Source: Bosea sp. 29B (GTDB lineage: Bacteria; Pseudomonadota; Alphaproteobacteria; Rhizobiales; Beijerinckiaceae). Taken from it: a DNA stretch of 64,000 bases. Below are positions 52,864 to 61,497 of the stretch, piece after piece; the stretch's first letter is position 1; each line of letters opens with the position of its first letter. Where the stretch lies: positions 5,642,183-5,706,182 of the forward strand of contig NZ_LR733817.1 in the NCBI RefSeq assembly GCF_902506165.1, read 5' to 3'. The notes beneath the pieces were generated by a model. It was not told where the DNA came from. It saw only the letters and a program-made list of their open reading frames with translations, and ran no database searches. The translations under genes and the position numbers were made by a program.

Positions 52864-53559
52864 CTAGACCTGAATCAATCTCTGAACCTGCGCCCCATCG
52901 AGCTCCGCCATCGGCCCGGCCAGCACCACCTCGCCGCGGTCCATCACGAACATCGTGTCGGCGAGGTCGCGGGCGAAGTCGAAATACTGTTCGACCAGCA
53001 CGATCGCCATGTCGCCGCGCTGGCGCAGATAGTCGATGGCGCGGCCGATATCCTTGATGATCGAGGGCTGGATGCCCTCGGTCGGCTCGTCGAGAACCAG
53101 CAATTTGGGTCGGGTGACCAGCGCTCGCGCGATGGCGAGTTGCTGTTGCTGACCGCCCGAGAGGTCTCCACCGCGCCGGCCCAGCATGGACTTCAGCACA
53201 GGGAATAGGTTGAAGAGCTCGTCCTGGATGTAGCGCTCCTTGCGCGGCAAGGGCGCGAAGCCGGTCTCCAGGTTCTCCTTGACGCTGAGCAGCGGGAAGA
53301 CCTCGCGGCCCTGCGGCACGAAGCCGATGCCGGCGCGTGCCCGGTCCTCGGTGCGCAAGGTAGAGATGTCCTCACCGCCGAAACTGATCCTGCCGCCGCT
53401 GATCGGCTGCTGGCCGACGATGGCGCGCATCAGCGAGGTCTTGCCGACGCCGTTGCGGCCCATGACGCAGGTGACCTTGCCGATCTCGGCGGTTACCGAG
53501 ACGCGTCGCAAGGCCTGGGCGGCACCGTAATGGAGGTCGATGGCTTCGACGTTCAGCAT
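52864..53559 (-). CDS. urtE: Urea ABC transporter ATP-binding protein UrtE
   Basis: This 231-residue ATPase is of the LivF type. Walker A GRNGVGKTSLMRAI (about residues 34-47), signature LSGGQQQQLAIARAL, Walker B LLVLDEPTEGIQPSI and the switch His replaced by VLVEQYFDFARDLAD are typical of UrtE. It is last in urtABCDE. The assignment rests on operon context with urtA. Type A palindrome copy 3 lies 30 bp beyond its stop. Confidence 0.96.
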   Translation of the reverse strand: MLNVEAIDLHYGAAQALRRVSVTAEIGKVTCVMGRNGVGKTSLMRAIVGQQPISGGRISFGGEDISTLRTEDRARAGIGFVPQGREVFPLLSVKENLETGFAPLPRKERYIQDELFNLFPVLKSMLGRRGGDLSGGQQQQLAIARALVTRPKLLVLDEPTEGIQPSIIKDIGRAIDYLRQRGDMAIVLVEQYFDFARDLADTMFVMDRGEVVLAGPMAELDGAQVQRLIQV

Positions 53560-53619
53560 GAGCAGTTGTCCCGCCGCATGATCTGATCGGAGAACCGGTT
53601 TTCACGTGTCCAGATCATG

Positions 53620-54384
53620 CTAGCGCCCCAGATAGACTTCGACCACGCGCTCATTGGCACTAACCTGATCGAGGGGGCCCTCAGCCAGCACCGAGCCCTC
53701 GTGGAGTACCGTCACCTTCACGCCGAGCTCGCGGATGAAGCCCATGTCGTGCTCGACAACGATCACAGAGTGATCCCGGGCGATTTCCTTGAGCAGCACT
53801 GCCGTCTGCGCCGTCTCGCCATCGGTCATGCCGGCCGCCGGCTCGTCGACAAGGAGGAGCTTGGGATCCTGCGCCAGCAGCATGCCGATCTCGAGCCACT
53901 GCTTCTGCCCGTGCGAGAGCGAGCCGGCGAGCCGCTCGCGCTTGTCGGCGAGCTTGATGATGCCGAGGATGTCGTCGATCCGCTTCTGCTGGGGCTCTTC
54001 CGTCTGCCAGAACAGCGTCTTCAGCACTGTGCGCTTCGATTTCAGCGCCAGCAGGATGTTGTCCTCGATCGTGTGGAAGTCGAACACCGTCGGCTTCTGG
54101 AACTTGCGGCCGATGCCGAGATTGGCGATCGCGGCCTCGTCGAGCCGGGTCAGATCGACCGAGCCGCCGAACATCACGGTGCCCTCGTCCGGCCGGGTCT
54201 TGCCGGTGATGATGTCCATCATCGTCGTCTTGCCGGCGCCGTTCGGGCCGATGATGGCGCGCATCTCACCAGGCTCGATCGTGAGCGACAGACCACGGAT
54301 CGCCTTGAAGCCGTCAAAGGAGACGCTGACGCCGTCGAGATAAAGCAAGGAAGAGGTCAGCGCGCCGGGTGCGGGAGCGTTCAT
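53620..54384 (-). CDS. urtD: Urea ABC transporter ATP-binding protein UrtD
   Basis: This 254-residue ATPase is of the LivG type. Walker A GPNGAGKTTMMDIITG (about residues 44-59), the UrtD-like signature LSHGQKQWLEIGMLLAQ (LSHGQ rather than LSGGQ), Walker B LLLVDEPAAGMTDGE and VVEHDMGFIREL are present. The start ATG 54384 lies 5 nt from the urtC stop, with GGAG inside the urtC end. Confidence 0.96.
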   Translation of the reverse strand: MNAPAPGALTSSLLYLDGVSVSFDGFKAIRGLSLTIEPGEMRAIIGPNGAGKTTMMDIITGKTRPDEGTVMFGGSVDLTRLDEAAIANLGIGRKFQKPTVFDFHTIEDNILLALKSKRTVLKTLFWQTEEPQQKRIDDILGIIKLADKRERLAGSLSHGQKQWLEIGMLLAQDPKLLLVDEPAAGMTDGETAQTAVLLKEIARDHSVIVVEHDMGFIRELGVKVTVLHEGSVLAEGPLDQVSANERVVEVYLGR

Positions 54385-54389
54385 ATCAG

Positions 54390-55529
54390 TTACTCCGCCG
54401 GCGCCGGTTCGGCTGCTGGCACGGGCTCGCGCCGTTTGCGGCTCTCCCACCAGCCCTGCGCGGTGCCGAGAATGCCCTTCGGCATGAACAGCGTGACGAA
54501 GACGAAGAGCGCGCCCAGCGCGAACAGCCAGTACGGCGCCATGAAGCCGGAGGTGAACATCGTCTTGGCCCAGTTGACGACGACGGCCCCGAGCGCCGCG
54601 CCGACCAGCGAGCCGCGCCCGCCGACCGCGACCCAGATCACGGTCTCGATCGAATTGGCCGGGGCGAATTCGCTGGGATTGATGATACCGACCTGCGGCA
54701 CGTAGAGCGCGCCGGCGATACCGGCCATGCAGGCCGAAACCGTGAAGACGAAGAGCTTGAAGCGGTCGACCCGGTAGCCAAGGAAGCGCGTGCGCGATTC
54801 CGCATCGCGGATCGCGATCACCACCTTGCCGAGCTTGGAGGTGACGATGCCCCGCGCGATCAGGAAGCCGGCGGCCAGCATCGTGCAGGTCATGGCGAAC
54901 AGCGCCGCGCGCGTCCCTTGCGCCTGCACGTTGAAGCCGAGAATGTCCTTGAAATCGGTCAGGCCGTTATTGCCGCCGAAACCCATGTCATTGCGGAAGA
55001 AGGCGAGCAGCAGCGCATAGGTCAGCGCCTGCGTGATGATCGAGAGATAGACGCCGGTGACGCGGCTGCGGAAGGCGAACCAGCCGAAGACGAAGGCAAG
55101 CAGGCCGGGGACCAGCAGCACCATCAGCATCGCGAAGGGGAAGGAGGAGAAGCCGTACCAGTACCAGGGCAATTCCCCCCAGTTCAGGAAGACCATGAAA
55201 TCGGGCAGGACCGGATTGCCGTAGACGCCGCGCGAACCGATCTGGCGCATCAAGTACATACCCATCGCATAGCCGCCGAGCGCGAAGAAGGCGCCGTGGC
55301 CGAGCGAGAGGATGCCGCAATAGCCCCAGACCAGGTCGAGCGAGATCGCCAGCAGCGCGTAGCAGAGATATTTGCCCCAGAGCGACATGGTCGCGGTCGA
55401 GACATGGAAGGGCGAGCCGGCCGGCATCAGCAGGTTCGCCAGCGGCACCAGCAAGCCGATCGCGGCGATGAGGGCGAGGAAGACGAGGCCGCGCCTGTCC
55501 ATGTTCGAGAGGAGGAAGCGGGTGATCAT
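54390..55529 (-). CDS. urtC: Urea ABC transporter permease UrtC
   Basis: This 379-residue polytopic permease is of the LivM type with about 10 helices. The conserved segments DLVWGYCGILSLGHGAFFALGGYAMGMYL (about residues 63-91) and RDAESRTRFLGYRVDRFKLFVFTVSACMAGIAGALY mark the UrtC family. A Pro/Ala-rich cytosolic tail ends the protein. Its start overlaps the urtB stop by 4 nt. The open frame extends to 56426, but that portion is out of frame within urtB. Confidence 0.96.
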   Translation of the reverse strand: MITRFLLSNMDRRGLVFLALIAAIGLLVPLANLLMPAGSPFHVSTATMSLWGKYLCYALLAISLDLVWGYCGILSLGHGAFFALGGYAMGMYLMRQIGSRGVYGNPVLPDFMVFLNWGELPWYWYGFSSFPFAMLMVLLVPGLLAFVFGWFAFRSRVTGVYLSIITQALTYALLLAFFRNDMGFGGNNGLTDFKDILGFNVQAQGTRAALFAMTCTMLAAGFLIARGIVTSKLGKVVIAIRDAESRTRFLGYRVDRFKLFVFTVSACMAGIAGALYVPQVGIINPSEFAPANSIETVIWVAVGGRGSLVGAALGAVVVNWAKTMFTSGFMAPYWLFALGALFVFVTLFMPKGILGTAQGWWESRKRREPVPAAEPAPAE

Positions 55530-57127
55530 GCTTCCACCGCCCTGCCCTTCAGCGCGAACAGGCCGCGCGGGCGTTTCTGGATGAACAGGATGATGAAAAC
55601 GAGCAGCGCGATCTTGCCGAGCACGGCGCCCGCATAGGGTTCGAGTAGCTTGTTGGCGACGCCGAGGCTCATCGCGCTGATCAGCGTGCCCCAGAGATTG
55701 CCGACGCCGCCGAAGACCACGACCATGAAGCTGTCGATGATATAGCTCTGGCCGAGATTGGGGCTGACATTGTCGATCTGCGAGAGCGCGACGCCTGCAA
55801 GGCCCGCGACGCCTGAGCCGAGGCCGAAGGTCAGCGCATCGATCCGGCCGGTGCGGATGCCCATCGCCGAAGCCATGCGCCGGTTCTGGGTGACAGCCCG
55901 CATCTGCAGGCCCATCGGCGTCAGCTTCAGGATCGCCAACAGTGCCGCAAAGACGAGAGCGGCGAAGACGATGATCCAGAGCCGGTTCCAGGTGATAGCG
56001 AGACCACCGAGCTCGAAGGCGCCGGACATGAAGGCTGGCGCGCCGACCTCGCGATTGGTCGGGCCGAAGGCGGTGCGCACCGCCTGCTGCAGGATCAGGC
56101 TGATGCCCCAGGTCGCCAGCAGCGTCTCCAGCGGCCGGCCATAGAGGAAGCGGATGACGCCGCGCTCGATCGCGATGCCGACCGCGCCGGCGACGATGAA
56201 GGCGGCCGGGATCGCGATCGCCAGCGACCAGTCGAACAGCCCCGGAAAGCGCGACCGGATCACCTCCTGCACGATGAAGGTGGTGTAGGCGCCGAGCATG
56301 ACCATTTCGCCATGGGCCATGTTGATTACGCCCATCACGCCGAAGGTGATGGCAAGGCCGATGGCGGCGAGCAGCAGCACCGAGCCGAGCGAGAGCCCGT
56401 ACCAGAGGTTCTGCCCGGCCCGCCACAGGGCGAGCTTGCCCTCGATGTCGGAGATGGCGCGCGCCTGCGCGTCCTTGAGGCCGGGCGTGGCGTCGCCCGG
56501 CAGGGCCCGCAGGGTCGCCAGCGCATCCTGGTCACCGCGCTCGCGCAGCACATCGACGGCGGCGATGCGGTCGAAGGGCGGAGCATCGGTCTTCACGATC
56601 AGGATCGCAGCCTGCGCCTCGCGCAGCGCCCGGCGCGCCCGGTCATTGCTTTCCTTGGCGATGGCGGCTTCGAGGGCGGGGAGCACCGATACGTCGCGGG
56701 CCCGGAACACCGCCTCGGCCGCAGCGACGCGCCTGGCCGGATCGGGATTGATCAGCCCGAGCCCGCCGAGCGCGCCCTGGATCACCCGCCGCACATTGTT
56801 GTTGAGCCTGACCGCCTTGACACCGGCCGGCTCGGCAGCGAGCGCCTGTCCCGTCTTCGCGTCAAGGAAGCCGCCCTCCTTCGTCTTCACCGCCACCGCG
56901 CCGCCGCCGGCCAGAAGCCGGCCATCGGCCAGCGCCTCGATGATCACGGCCGCGTTCGGATGCGCGCTCTGGACGAGGATGTCGATGGCGCGCGCCGTGT
57001 CCGAGAAGCTGTCGGCGTTGAGGCGGGTGAAGGCATCGTCGCCGCTCTGTGCGAGCGCGATGGCCGGCGCAAAGGCAAGCGTCATCGCGAGCGCAAGCAT
57101 GCGCAGGAGGCTGGGAAGGATCCGCAT
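55526..57127 (-). CDS. urtB: Urea ABC transporter permease UrtB, long form
   Basis: This 533-residue permease has a signal-like N-terminus (MRILPSLLRMLALAMTLAFAPAIALAQ) and a helical periplasmic-type domain (about 30-235) before the LivH-type permease (about 240-533), which starts LWYGLSLGSVLLLAAIGLAITFGVMGVINMAHGEMVMLGAY. The N-terminal extension is usual for UrtB and contains HEAT-like ALEAAIAKESNDRARRAL repeats. ATG 57127 lacks a strong ribosome site; the 118-bp gap to urtA may hold a hairpin that sets the binding-protein excess. Confidence 0.96.
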   Translation of the reverse strand: MRILPSLLRMLALAMTLAFAPAIALAQSGDDAFTRLNADSFSDTARAIDILVQSAHPNAAVIIEALADGRLLAGGGAVAVKTKEGGFLDAKTGQALAAEPAGVKAVRLNNNVRRVIQGALGGLGLINPDPARRVAAAEAVFRARDVSVLPALEAAIAKESNDRARRALREAQAAILIVKTDAPPFDRIAAVDVLRERGDQDALATLRALPGDATPGLKDAQARAISDIEGKLALWRAGQNLWYGLSLGSVLLLAAIGLAITFGVMGVINMAHGEMVMLGAYTTFIVQEVIRSRFPGLFDWSLAIAIPAAFIVAGAVGIAIERGVIRFLYGRPLETLLATWGISLILQQAVRTAFGPTNREVGAPAFMSGAFELGGLAITWNRLWIIVFAALVFAALLAILKLTPMGLQMRAVTQNRRMASAMGIRTGRIDALTFGLGSGVAGLAGVALSQIDNVSPNLGQSYIIDSFMVVVFGGVGNLWGTLISAMSLGVANKLLEPYAGAVLGKIALLVFIILFIQKRPRGLFALKGRAVEA

Positions 57128-57245
57128 GTCTCGCTTCGATTGGCTGGTCGGCTGTACGCATGCCGCCGGCCGATCCGGCGGCATGCTCAGGCGATTTCGA
57201 AGGGCGGCCGGGCTTTCCGACCGTGCCGCCCTTCCCCCTCTTAAC

Positions 57246-58529
57246 TCAGGCGCCGCCGCCGCATTTGCCGGTCTTGACGTTGAAGTTGCCGCACTTCTTC
57301 TCGACCCAGTCGCCGACCAGGTCCTTGGAGCCATCGAGCTCCTTCGACCAGGCATCGCCGGCGACGAGACCGGTCTTCGACACGACGTCGAACTGGCCGT
57401 CGGCCTTGATCTCGCCGATCAGCACCGGCTTGGTGATGTGGTGGTTCGGCAGCATCTTCGAGACACCGCCGGTCAGGTTCGGCGCCTCGACGCCGGGCAG
57501 CGCGTCGATGACCTTGTCGGGATCGAAGCTCTTGGCCTTCTCGACAGCCTTCACCCACATGGCGAAGCCGATGACATGGGCTTCCATCGGATCGTTGGTG
57601 ACGGCCTTGTCGTTCTTCTTGTAGGCCTTCCACTGCTTGATGAAGGCTTCGTTCTCCGGCGTCTTGACCGACTGGAAGTAGTTCCAGGCGGCGAGGTGGC
57701 CGAGCAGCGGCTTGGTGTCGATGCCGGCGAGCTCTTCTTCACCGACCGAGAAGGCCACGACCGGAATGTCGGTCGCCTTGATGCCCTGGTTGCCGAGCTC
57801 CTTGTAGAAGGGAACGTTGGCGTCGCCGTTGATGGTCGAGACCACGGCGGTCTTCTTGCCGGCCGTGCCGAACTTCTTGATGTCGGAGACGATGGTCTGC
57901 CAATCGGAATGGCCGAACGGCGTGTAGTTGATCAGGATGTCCTCCTTCTTCACGCCCTTGGCGAGAAGATAGGCCTCCAGGATCTTGTTGGTGGTGCGCG
58001 GATAGACGTAGTCGGTGCCGGCCAGAACCCAGCGCTCGACCTTCTCCTCCTTGGCGAGATAATCGACGGCCGGAATCGCCTGCTGGTTCGGCGCTGCGCC
58101 GGTATAGAAGACGTTGCGCTCGCTTTCCTCGCCCTCGTACTGGACGGGGTAGAACAGGATCGAGTTCAGCTCCTTGAACACCGGGAGCACCGACTTACGC
58201 GAGACCGAGGTCCAGCAGCCGAACACGGCCGCGACCTTGTCCTTGACGATCAGCTCGCGCGCCTTCTCGGCGAAGAGCGGCCAGTTCGAGGCCGGGTCGA
58301 CCACCACCGCCTCGAGCTTCTTGCCGAGCACGCCGCCCTTCTTGTTCTGCTCCTCGATGAGCATGAGCATGACGTCCTTCAGCGTCGTCTCCGAGATCGC
58401 CATCGTGCCGGAGAGCGAGTGCAGGATGCCGACCTTGATGGTCTCTTGCGCCGCCGCCGGCAGCAGCGAGGAGAGAACCGTGGCGCCTGCGAAGGCGGCG
58501 CCGATGACCGTGCGACGAGTGAGTTTCAC
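57246..58529 (-). CDS. urtA: Urea ABC transporter substrate-binding protein UrtA, GTG start
   Basis: The 427-residue periplasmic binding protein captures urea. The start is GTG 58529 behind AGGGGA, giving a twin-arginine-like signal (LTRRTVIGAAFAGATVLSSLLPAAAQ). The mature start ETIKVGILHSLSGTMAISETTLKDVMLMLIEEQN is diagnostic of UrtA, and later blocks VDPASNWPLFAEKARELI, VFGCWTSVSRKSVLPVF and LVGTDYVYPRTTN-like LAGTDYVYPRTTN match. It is the first gene of the five-gene operon. Urease genes are not in the window. UrtABCDE is normally nitrogen-regulated; I found no clear sigma-54 site upstream. Confidence 0.98.
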   Translation of the reverse strand: MKLTRRTVIGAAFAGATVLSSLLPAAAQETIKVGILHSLSGTMAISETTLKDVMLMLIEEQNKKGGVLGKKLEAVVVDPASNWPLFAEKARELIVKDKVAAVFGCWTSVSRKSVLPVFKELNSILFYPVQYEGEESERNVFYTGAAPNQQAIPAVDYLAKEEKVERWVLAGTDYVYPRTTNKILEAYLLAKGVKKEDILINYTPFGHSDWQTIVSDIKKFGTAGKKTAVVSTINGDANVPFYKELGNQGIKATDIPVVAFSVGEEELAGIDTKPLLGHLAAWNYFQSVKTPENEAFIKQWKAYKKNDKAVTNDPMEAHVIGFAMWVKAVEKAKSFDPDKVIDALPGVEAPNLTGGVSKMLPNHHITKPVLIGEIKADGQFDVVSKTGLVAGDAWSKELDGSKDLVGDWVEKKCGNFNVKTGKCGGGA

Positions 58530-58772
58530 TGCGATGTCCCCTGAGGTCCCTGTTGACCACGCCCTTGCCGGGCGCCAGCTGCCGTTCCGGCTGGCAGGGA
58601 AGTTCGCAAGCGGCATGCCAACCCGGTTCAAGGGCATATCGACACCGCAACAAGGCGTGTTCACGGCAGCTTTTGGAGCGATTTCCTGCCAGCGAGACGC
58701 CCCTCCACGCAAACATCATGTGCGGCGGCGGCAGATGACTATTCAGCGGGCAAGTTGGTCGCTCAGAAAATA

Positions 58773-58784
58773 GGCAACATTGCC
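58773..58784. promoter_or_regulatory. Short dyad upstream of urtA
   Basis: GGCAA-CA-TTGCC is a short inverted repeat about 245 bp upstream of the urtA start, in otherwise featureless DNA (58530-58898). It is a weak operator candidate for the urt operon or for the divergent leader ORF. Confidence 0.25.
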
Positions 58785-58898
58785 ACACTCTCGTCCAATG
58801 CCTGTTTTCACTGCAGTTATGTGACCTGTGATCCGCCGAATCTTTGCCATTTACGCCGGCGACGGAATCACCCTAGCCTCCTCTTGTCGGTAACAACT

Positions 58899-58914
58899 GA
58901 AAGGAGGTGATCCA
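58899..58914 (+). promoter_or_regulatory. Extended Shine-Dalgarno, full complement of the 16S 3' end
   Basis: The stretch from G58899 reads GAAAGGAGGTGATCCAG, continuing one base into the GTG start. It is the exact reverse complement of the conserved 16S rRNA 3' end (CTGGATCACCTCCTTTC). Ordinary genes in this window have 4-6 matching bases. The core AGGAGG is 8 nt from the GTG start at 58915, so it is positioned as a functional ribosome site of extreme strength. Confidence 0.8.
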
Positions 58915-58992
58915 GTGTCTCATTGTCATCAACCGCTGTCGCGGGGGGCGCATGGCCTGGACTCGTCCCATGAGGGGTTCGGTTGCGCGTGA
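58915..58992 (+). CDS. 25-residue His/Cys-containing leader peptide upstream of rnr
   Basis: A GTG-started ORF of 25 codons ends at TGA 58990. Four His and two Cys occur, with the N-terminal VSHCHQP and C-terminal GFGCA. The ORF is too short for standard gene calling. Support comes from the uniquely strong Shine-Dalgarno, 13 of whose bases precede the start at ideal spacing. A 28-bp hairpin (59040-59067) lies downstream, before rnr. It may be a regulatory leader peptide, a metal-responsive ORF or a stand-alone microprotein. I recognise no named family. Confidence 0.55.
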   Translation: MSHCHQPLSRGAHGLDSSHEGFGCA

Positions 58993-59039
58993 GTTTCCGT
59001 GACGCTTAGCCCTGTTACCGGGGCTGCGGTTCGGCAATG

Positions 59040-59067
59040 GAAGGGCTGCCCGCAAGGGCAGCCCTTC
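59040..59067 (+). terminator. Strong hairpin between the leader ORF and rnr
   Basis: GAAGGGCTGCC-N6-GGCAGCCCTTC is a perfect 11-bp stem 47 bp after the leader stop; TCCGTTT follows. A weaker AGCCC...GGGCT pair lies at 59008-59025. The T run is poor, so it could be an attenuator, a terminator of a small leader RNA or a processing signal. Confidence 0.6.
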
Positions 59068-59120
59068 TCCGTTTCGGATGGCAGTTCTGCACAGGCCGTT
59101 CTGGCGCCCTTGGCCACGGC

Positions 59121-61472
59121 ATGGCAGAAACCCTTCATGTCTTTTGCGCCCAGCAGCCGTTGACGAGGCCCGAGCCTTTGTCCCGTCCCGACGCCGACCT
59201 CTCCCGCGACGCTGTCCTCGCCTTCATCGAGGAAGAGCGCGCCGCCGGCCGCGAGCCCGGCCGGCGCGACATCGCCAAGGCCTTCCAGCTCGATGGCGGC
59301 GGCAAGATCTGGCTGAAGCGCCTGCTGCGCGAGCTCGAGCTGGAGGAGAATGGCGGCTCCGGCCCGGTCAAGCCGCATGCCGCCCTGCCCGCCGTCCTGC
59401 TTTGCGAGATCAAGACGCGCGACCGCGAGGGCGACCTGATCGCCGCCCCGCTCGAATGGAACGAGGCCGACCAGGGCGAGGCGCCGAAGATCCTGCTCGA
59501 ACGCCAGCGCGAATTCCGCCGCCAGCCGAAGACCCCGGCTGCGGCCGCCCCCGGCGTCGGCGACCATGTCCTGCTCAAGCTGACGAAGCTGCGCGGCGTC
59601 GAGGGCTATCAATGGTCCGGCCGCACCCTCAAGGTGATGGGCAAGGCCAAGGCGCAGGTGCTCGGCATCTTCCGCGCCCTCCCCGACGGCTCCGGCCGGC
59701 TCGTGCCCGTCGACAAGAAGGCGCAGGGGCGCGAGGCGCTGATTCCGAAGGGGCAGACCGGCAACGCGGAGGATGGCGACCTCGTCTCGGTCTCTCTTGC
59801 CCGCGAAAGCCGGTTCGGCCCGCCGCAGGCCAGGGTGCGCGAGCGCCTCGGCTCACTGAAATCGGAGCGCGCGGTCTCGCTGATCGCGATCCACGCCCAT
59901 GGCATCCCGAACGAATTCCAGCCGGCGACGATCGCGGAATCGGAAGCGGCAAAACCCGCCACGCTCGCCGGCCGCGAGGATTGGCGCGCTTTACCGCTGA
60001 TCACCATCGATCCGGCCGACGCCAAGGATCATGACGACGCGGTCCATGCCGCGCCGGACGATGATCCGGACAACCCCGGCGGCCACATCGTCACCGTCGC
60101 AATCGCCGACGTCGCCTCCTATGTACGCCCCGGCTCGGCGCTCGATCGCGAGGCGCTGGAGCGCGGCAACTCGGTCTATTTCCCCGACCGCGTCGTGCCG
60201 ATGCTGCCGGAGCGCATCTCGAACGATCTCTGCTCGCTGCGCGGTGGCGAGGACCGCCCTGCCCTTGCCGTTCGCCTGATCCTCAAGGCCGACGGTTCCA
60301 AGAAGAGCCACAGCTTCCACCGCATCATGATGCGCTCGGCGGCGAAGCTCTCCTACCAGCAGGCCCAGGCCGCGATCGACGGCAAGCCGGACGACGTCGC
60401 CGCCCCGATCCGCGACAGCATCCTGATGCCGCTCTGGGCGGCCTATGGCTCGGCCGCCCGCGCCCGCGACGCCCGCCAGCCGCTCGATCTCGATCTGCCC
60501 GAGCGCAAGCTCGTCCTCGATGCCAATGGCAAGGTCACCCGCGTGATCGTGCCCGAGCGGCTCGCCGCGCACCGGCTGATCGAGGAGTTCATGATCCTCG
60601 CCAACGTCGCCGCCGCCGAGACGCTGGAGAAGGCGAAGAGCCCGCTCATCTACCGCTGCCATGACGAGCCCTCGCTCGAGAAGATGCGGGCGCTCGGCGA
60701 GGTCCTGGCCTCGATCGGCATCAAACTTCCCAAGGACGCGGCGCTGCGGCCGGTGCTGTTCAACCGCATCCTCGCCATGATCAGGGGCTCGGAGAACGAG
60801 CTCCTGATGAACGAGGTCGTGCTGCGCACCCAGGCGCAGGCCGAATATGTCGCCGAGAATTACGGGCATTTCGGCCTGAACCTGCGCCGCTACGCCCATT
60901 TCACCTCGCCGATCCGCCGCTATGCCGACCTGATCGTGCACCGTGCTCTAGTCACGGCGCTGAAGCTCGGCGATGACGGCCTGCCGAAATCGACCTCGCT
61001 CGCCGAATTGCGCGAGGTCGCGACCCGGATCTCGGCGGCGGAGCGGCGCGCCATGGCGGCCGAGCGCGAGACCACCGACCGGCTGATCGCGCATTTCCTC
61101 GCCGACCAGATCGGTTCGAGCTTCGACGGGCGCATTGCCGGCCTCAACCGCGCCGGCCTCTTCGTCAAGCTCGACGGCACCGGCGCCGATGGCTTCATCC
61201 CGGCCTCGACACTGGGCGCCGACTATTATCGCCATGACGAGCGCGCCCACGCACTGGTCGGCGATCGCACCGGCGAAAGCTGGCGCCTGGGCGACCGTGT
61301 CCATGTCAAACTGGTCGAAGCGGCGCCGGTCGCAGGAGCACTTCGCTTCGAGTTGCTCACAGAGGGCAGGCCCGCGACATCCGACCGCTCTGGCAAAAGG
61401 TCACGGCCTGCTTTACCTATGGGGCGAAAGCAGGGCCGCCCCCCGCCCAAACGATCGGGCCGCAAGCGCTGA
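59121..61472 (+). CDS. rnr: Ribonuclease R
   Basis: RNase R (about 783 residues) is a processive 3'-5' exoribonuclease that degrades structured RNA. The order is an N-terminal helix-turn-helix-like segment (SRDAVLAFIEEERAAG...RRDIAKAFQ), cold-shock domains (about 130-240), the RNB catalytic domain with ITIDPADAKDHDDAVHA (catalytic Asp cluster) and RYAHFTSPIRRYADLIVHR, an S1 domain (FDGRIAGLNRAGLFVKLDGTGADGFIP) and a basic Lys/Arg-rich tail. ATG 59121 is a tentative start, because no clear ribosome site precedes it; a TTG some 45 bp later is another possibility. DUF983, NUDIX and rpmG follow. Confidence 0.96.
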   Translation: MAETLHVFCAQQPLTRPEPLSRPDADLSRDAVLAFIEEERAAGREPGRRDIAKAFQLDGGGKIWLKRLLRELELEENGGSGPVKPHAALPAVLLCEIKTRDREGDLIAAPLEWNEADQGEAPKILLERQREFRRQPKTPAAAAPGVGDHVLLKLTKLRGVEGYQWSGRTLKVMGKAKAQVLGIFRALPDGSGRLVPVDKKAQGREALIPKGQTGNAEDGDLVSVSLARESRFGPPQARVRERLGSLKSERAVSLIAIHAHGIPNEFQPATIAESEAAKPATLAGREDWRALPLITIDPADAKDHDDAVHAAPDDDPDNPGGHIVTVAIADVASYVRPGSALDREALERGNSVYFPDRVVPMLPERISNDLCSLRGGEDRPALAVRLILKADGSKKSHSFHRIMMRSAAKLSYQQAQAAIDGKPDDVAAPIRDSILMPLWAAYGSAARARDARQPLDLDLPERKLVLDANGKVTRVIVPERLAAHRLIEEFMILANVAAAETLEKAKSPLIYRCHDEPSLEKMRALGEVLASIGIKLPKDAALRPVLFNRILAMIRGSENELLMNEVVLRTQAQAEYVAENYGHFGLNLRRYAHFTSPIRRYADLIVHRALVTALKLGDDGLPKSTSLAELREVATRISAAERRAMAAERETTDRLIAHFLADQIGSSFDGRIAGLNRAGLFVKLDGTGADGFIPASTLGADYYRHDERAHALVGDRTGESWRLGDRVHVKLVEAAPVAGALRFELLTEGRPATSDRSGKRSRPALPMGRKQGRPPPKRSGRKR

Positions 61473-61497
61473 CGCCCCGCATTAACGAAGACATCCC

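Noticed and set aside
55530..56426. Upstream extension of the urtC frame
   Set aside because: It is out of frame within urtB; the true UrtC start matches the family at 55529.
58530..58898. Sigma-54 (-24/-12) promoter for urt
   Set aside because: I looked for GG-N10-GC on the minus strand; near matches have the wrong spacing (7 or 12), so nothing is reported.
58899..58915. Fragment of a 16S rRNA gene on the minus strand
   Set aside because: Identity to the reverse complement of the 16S 3' end is limited to about 17 nt and stops at once on both sides, which fits an extended Shine-Dalgarno rather than an rRNA remnant.
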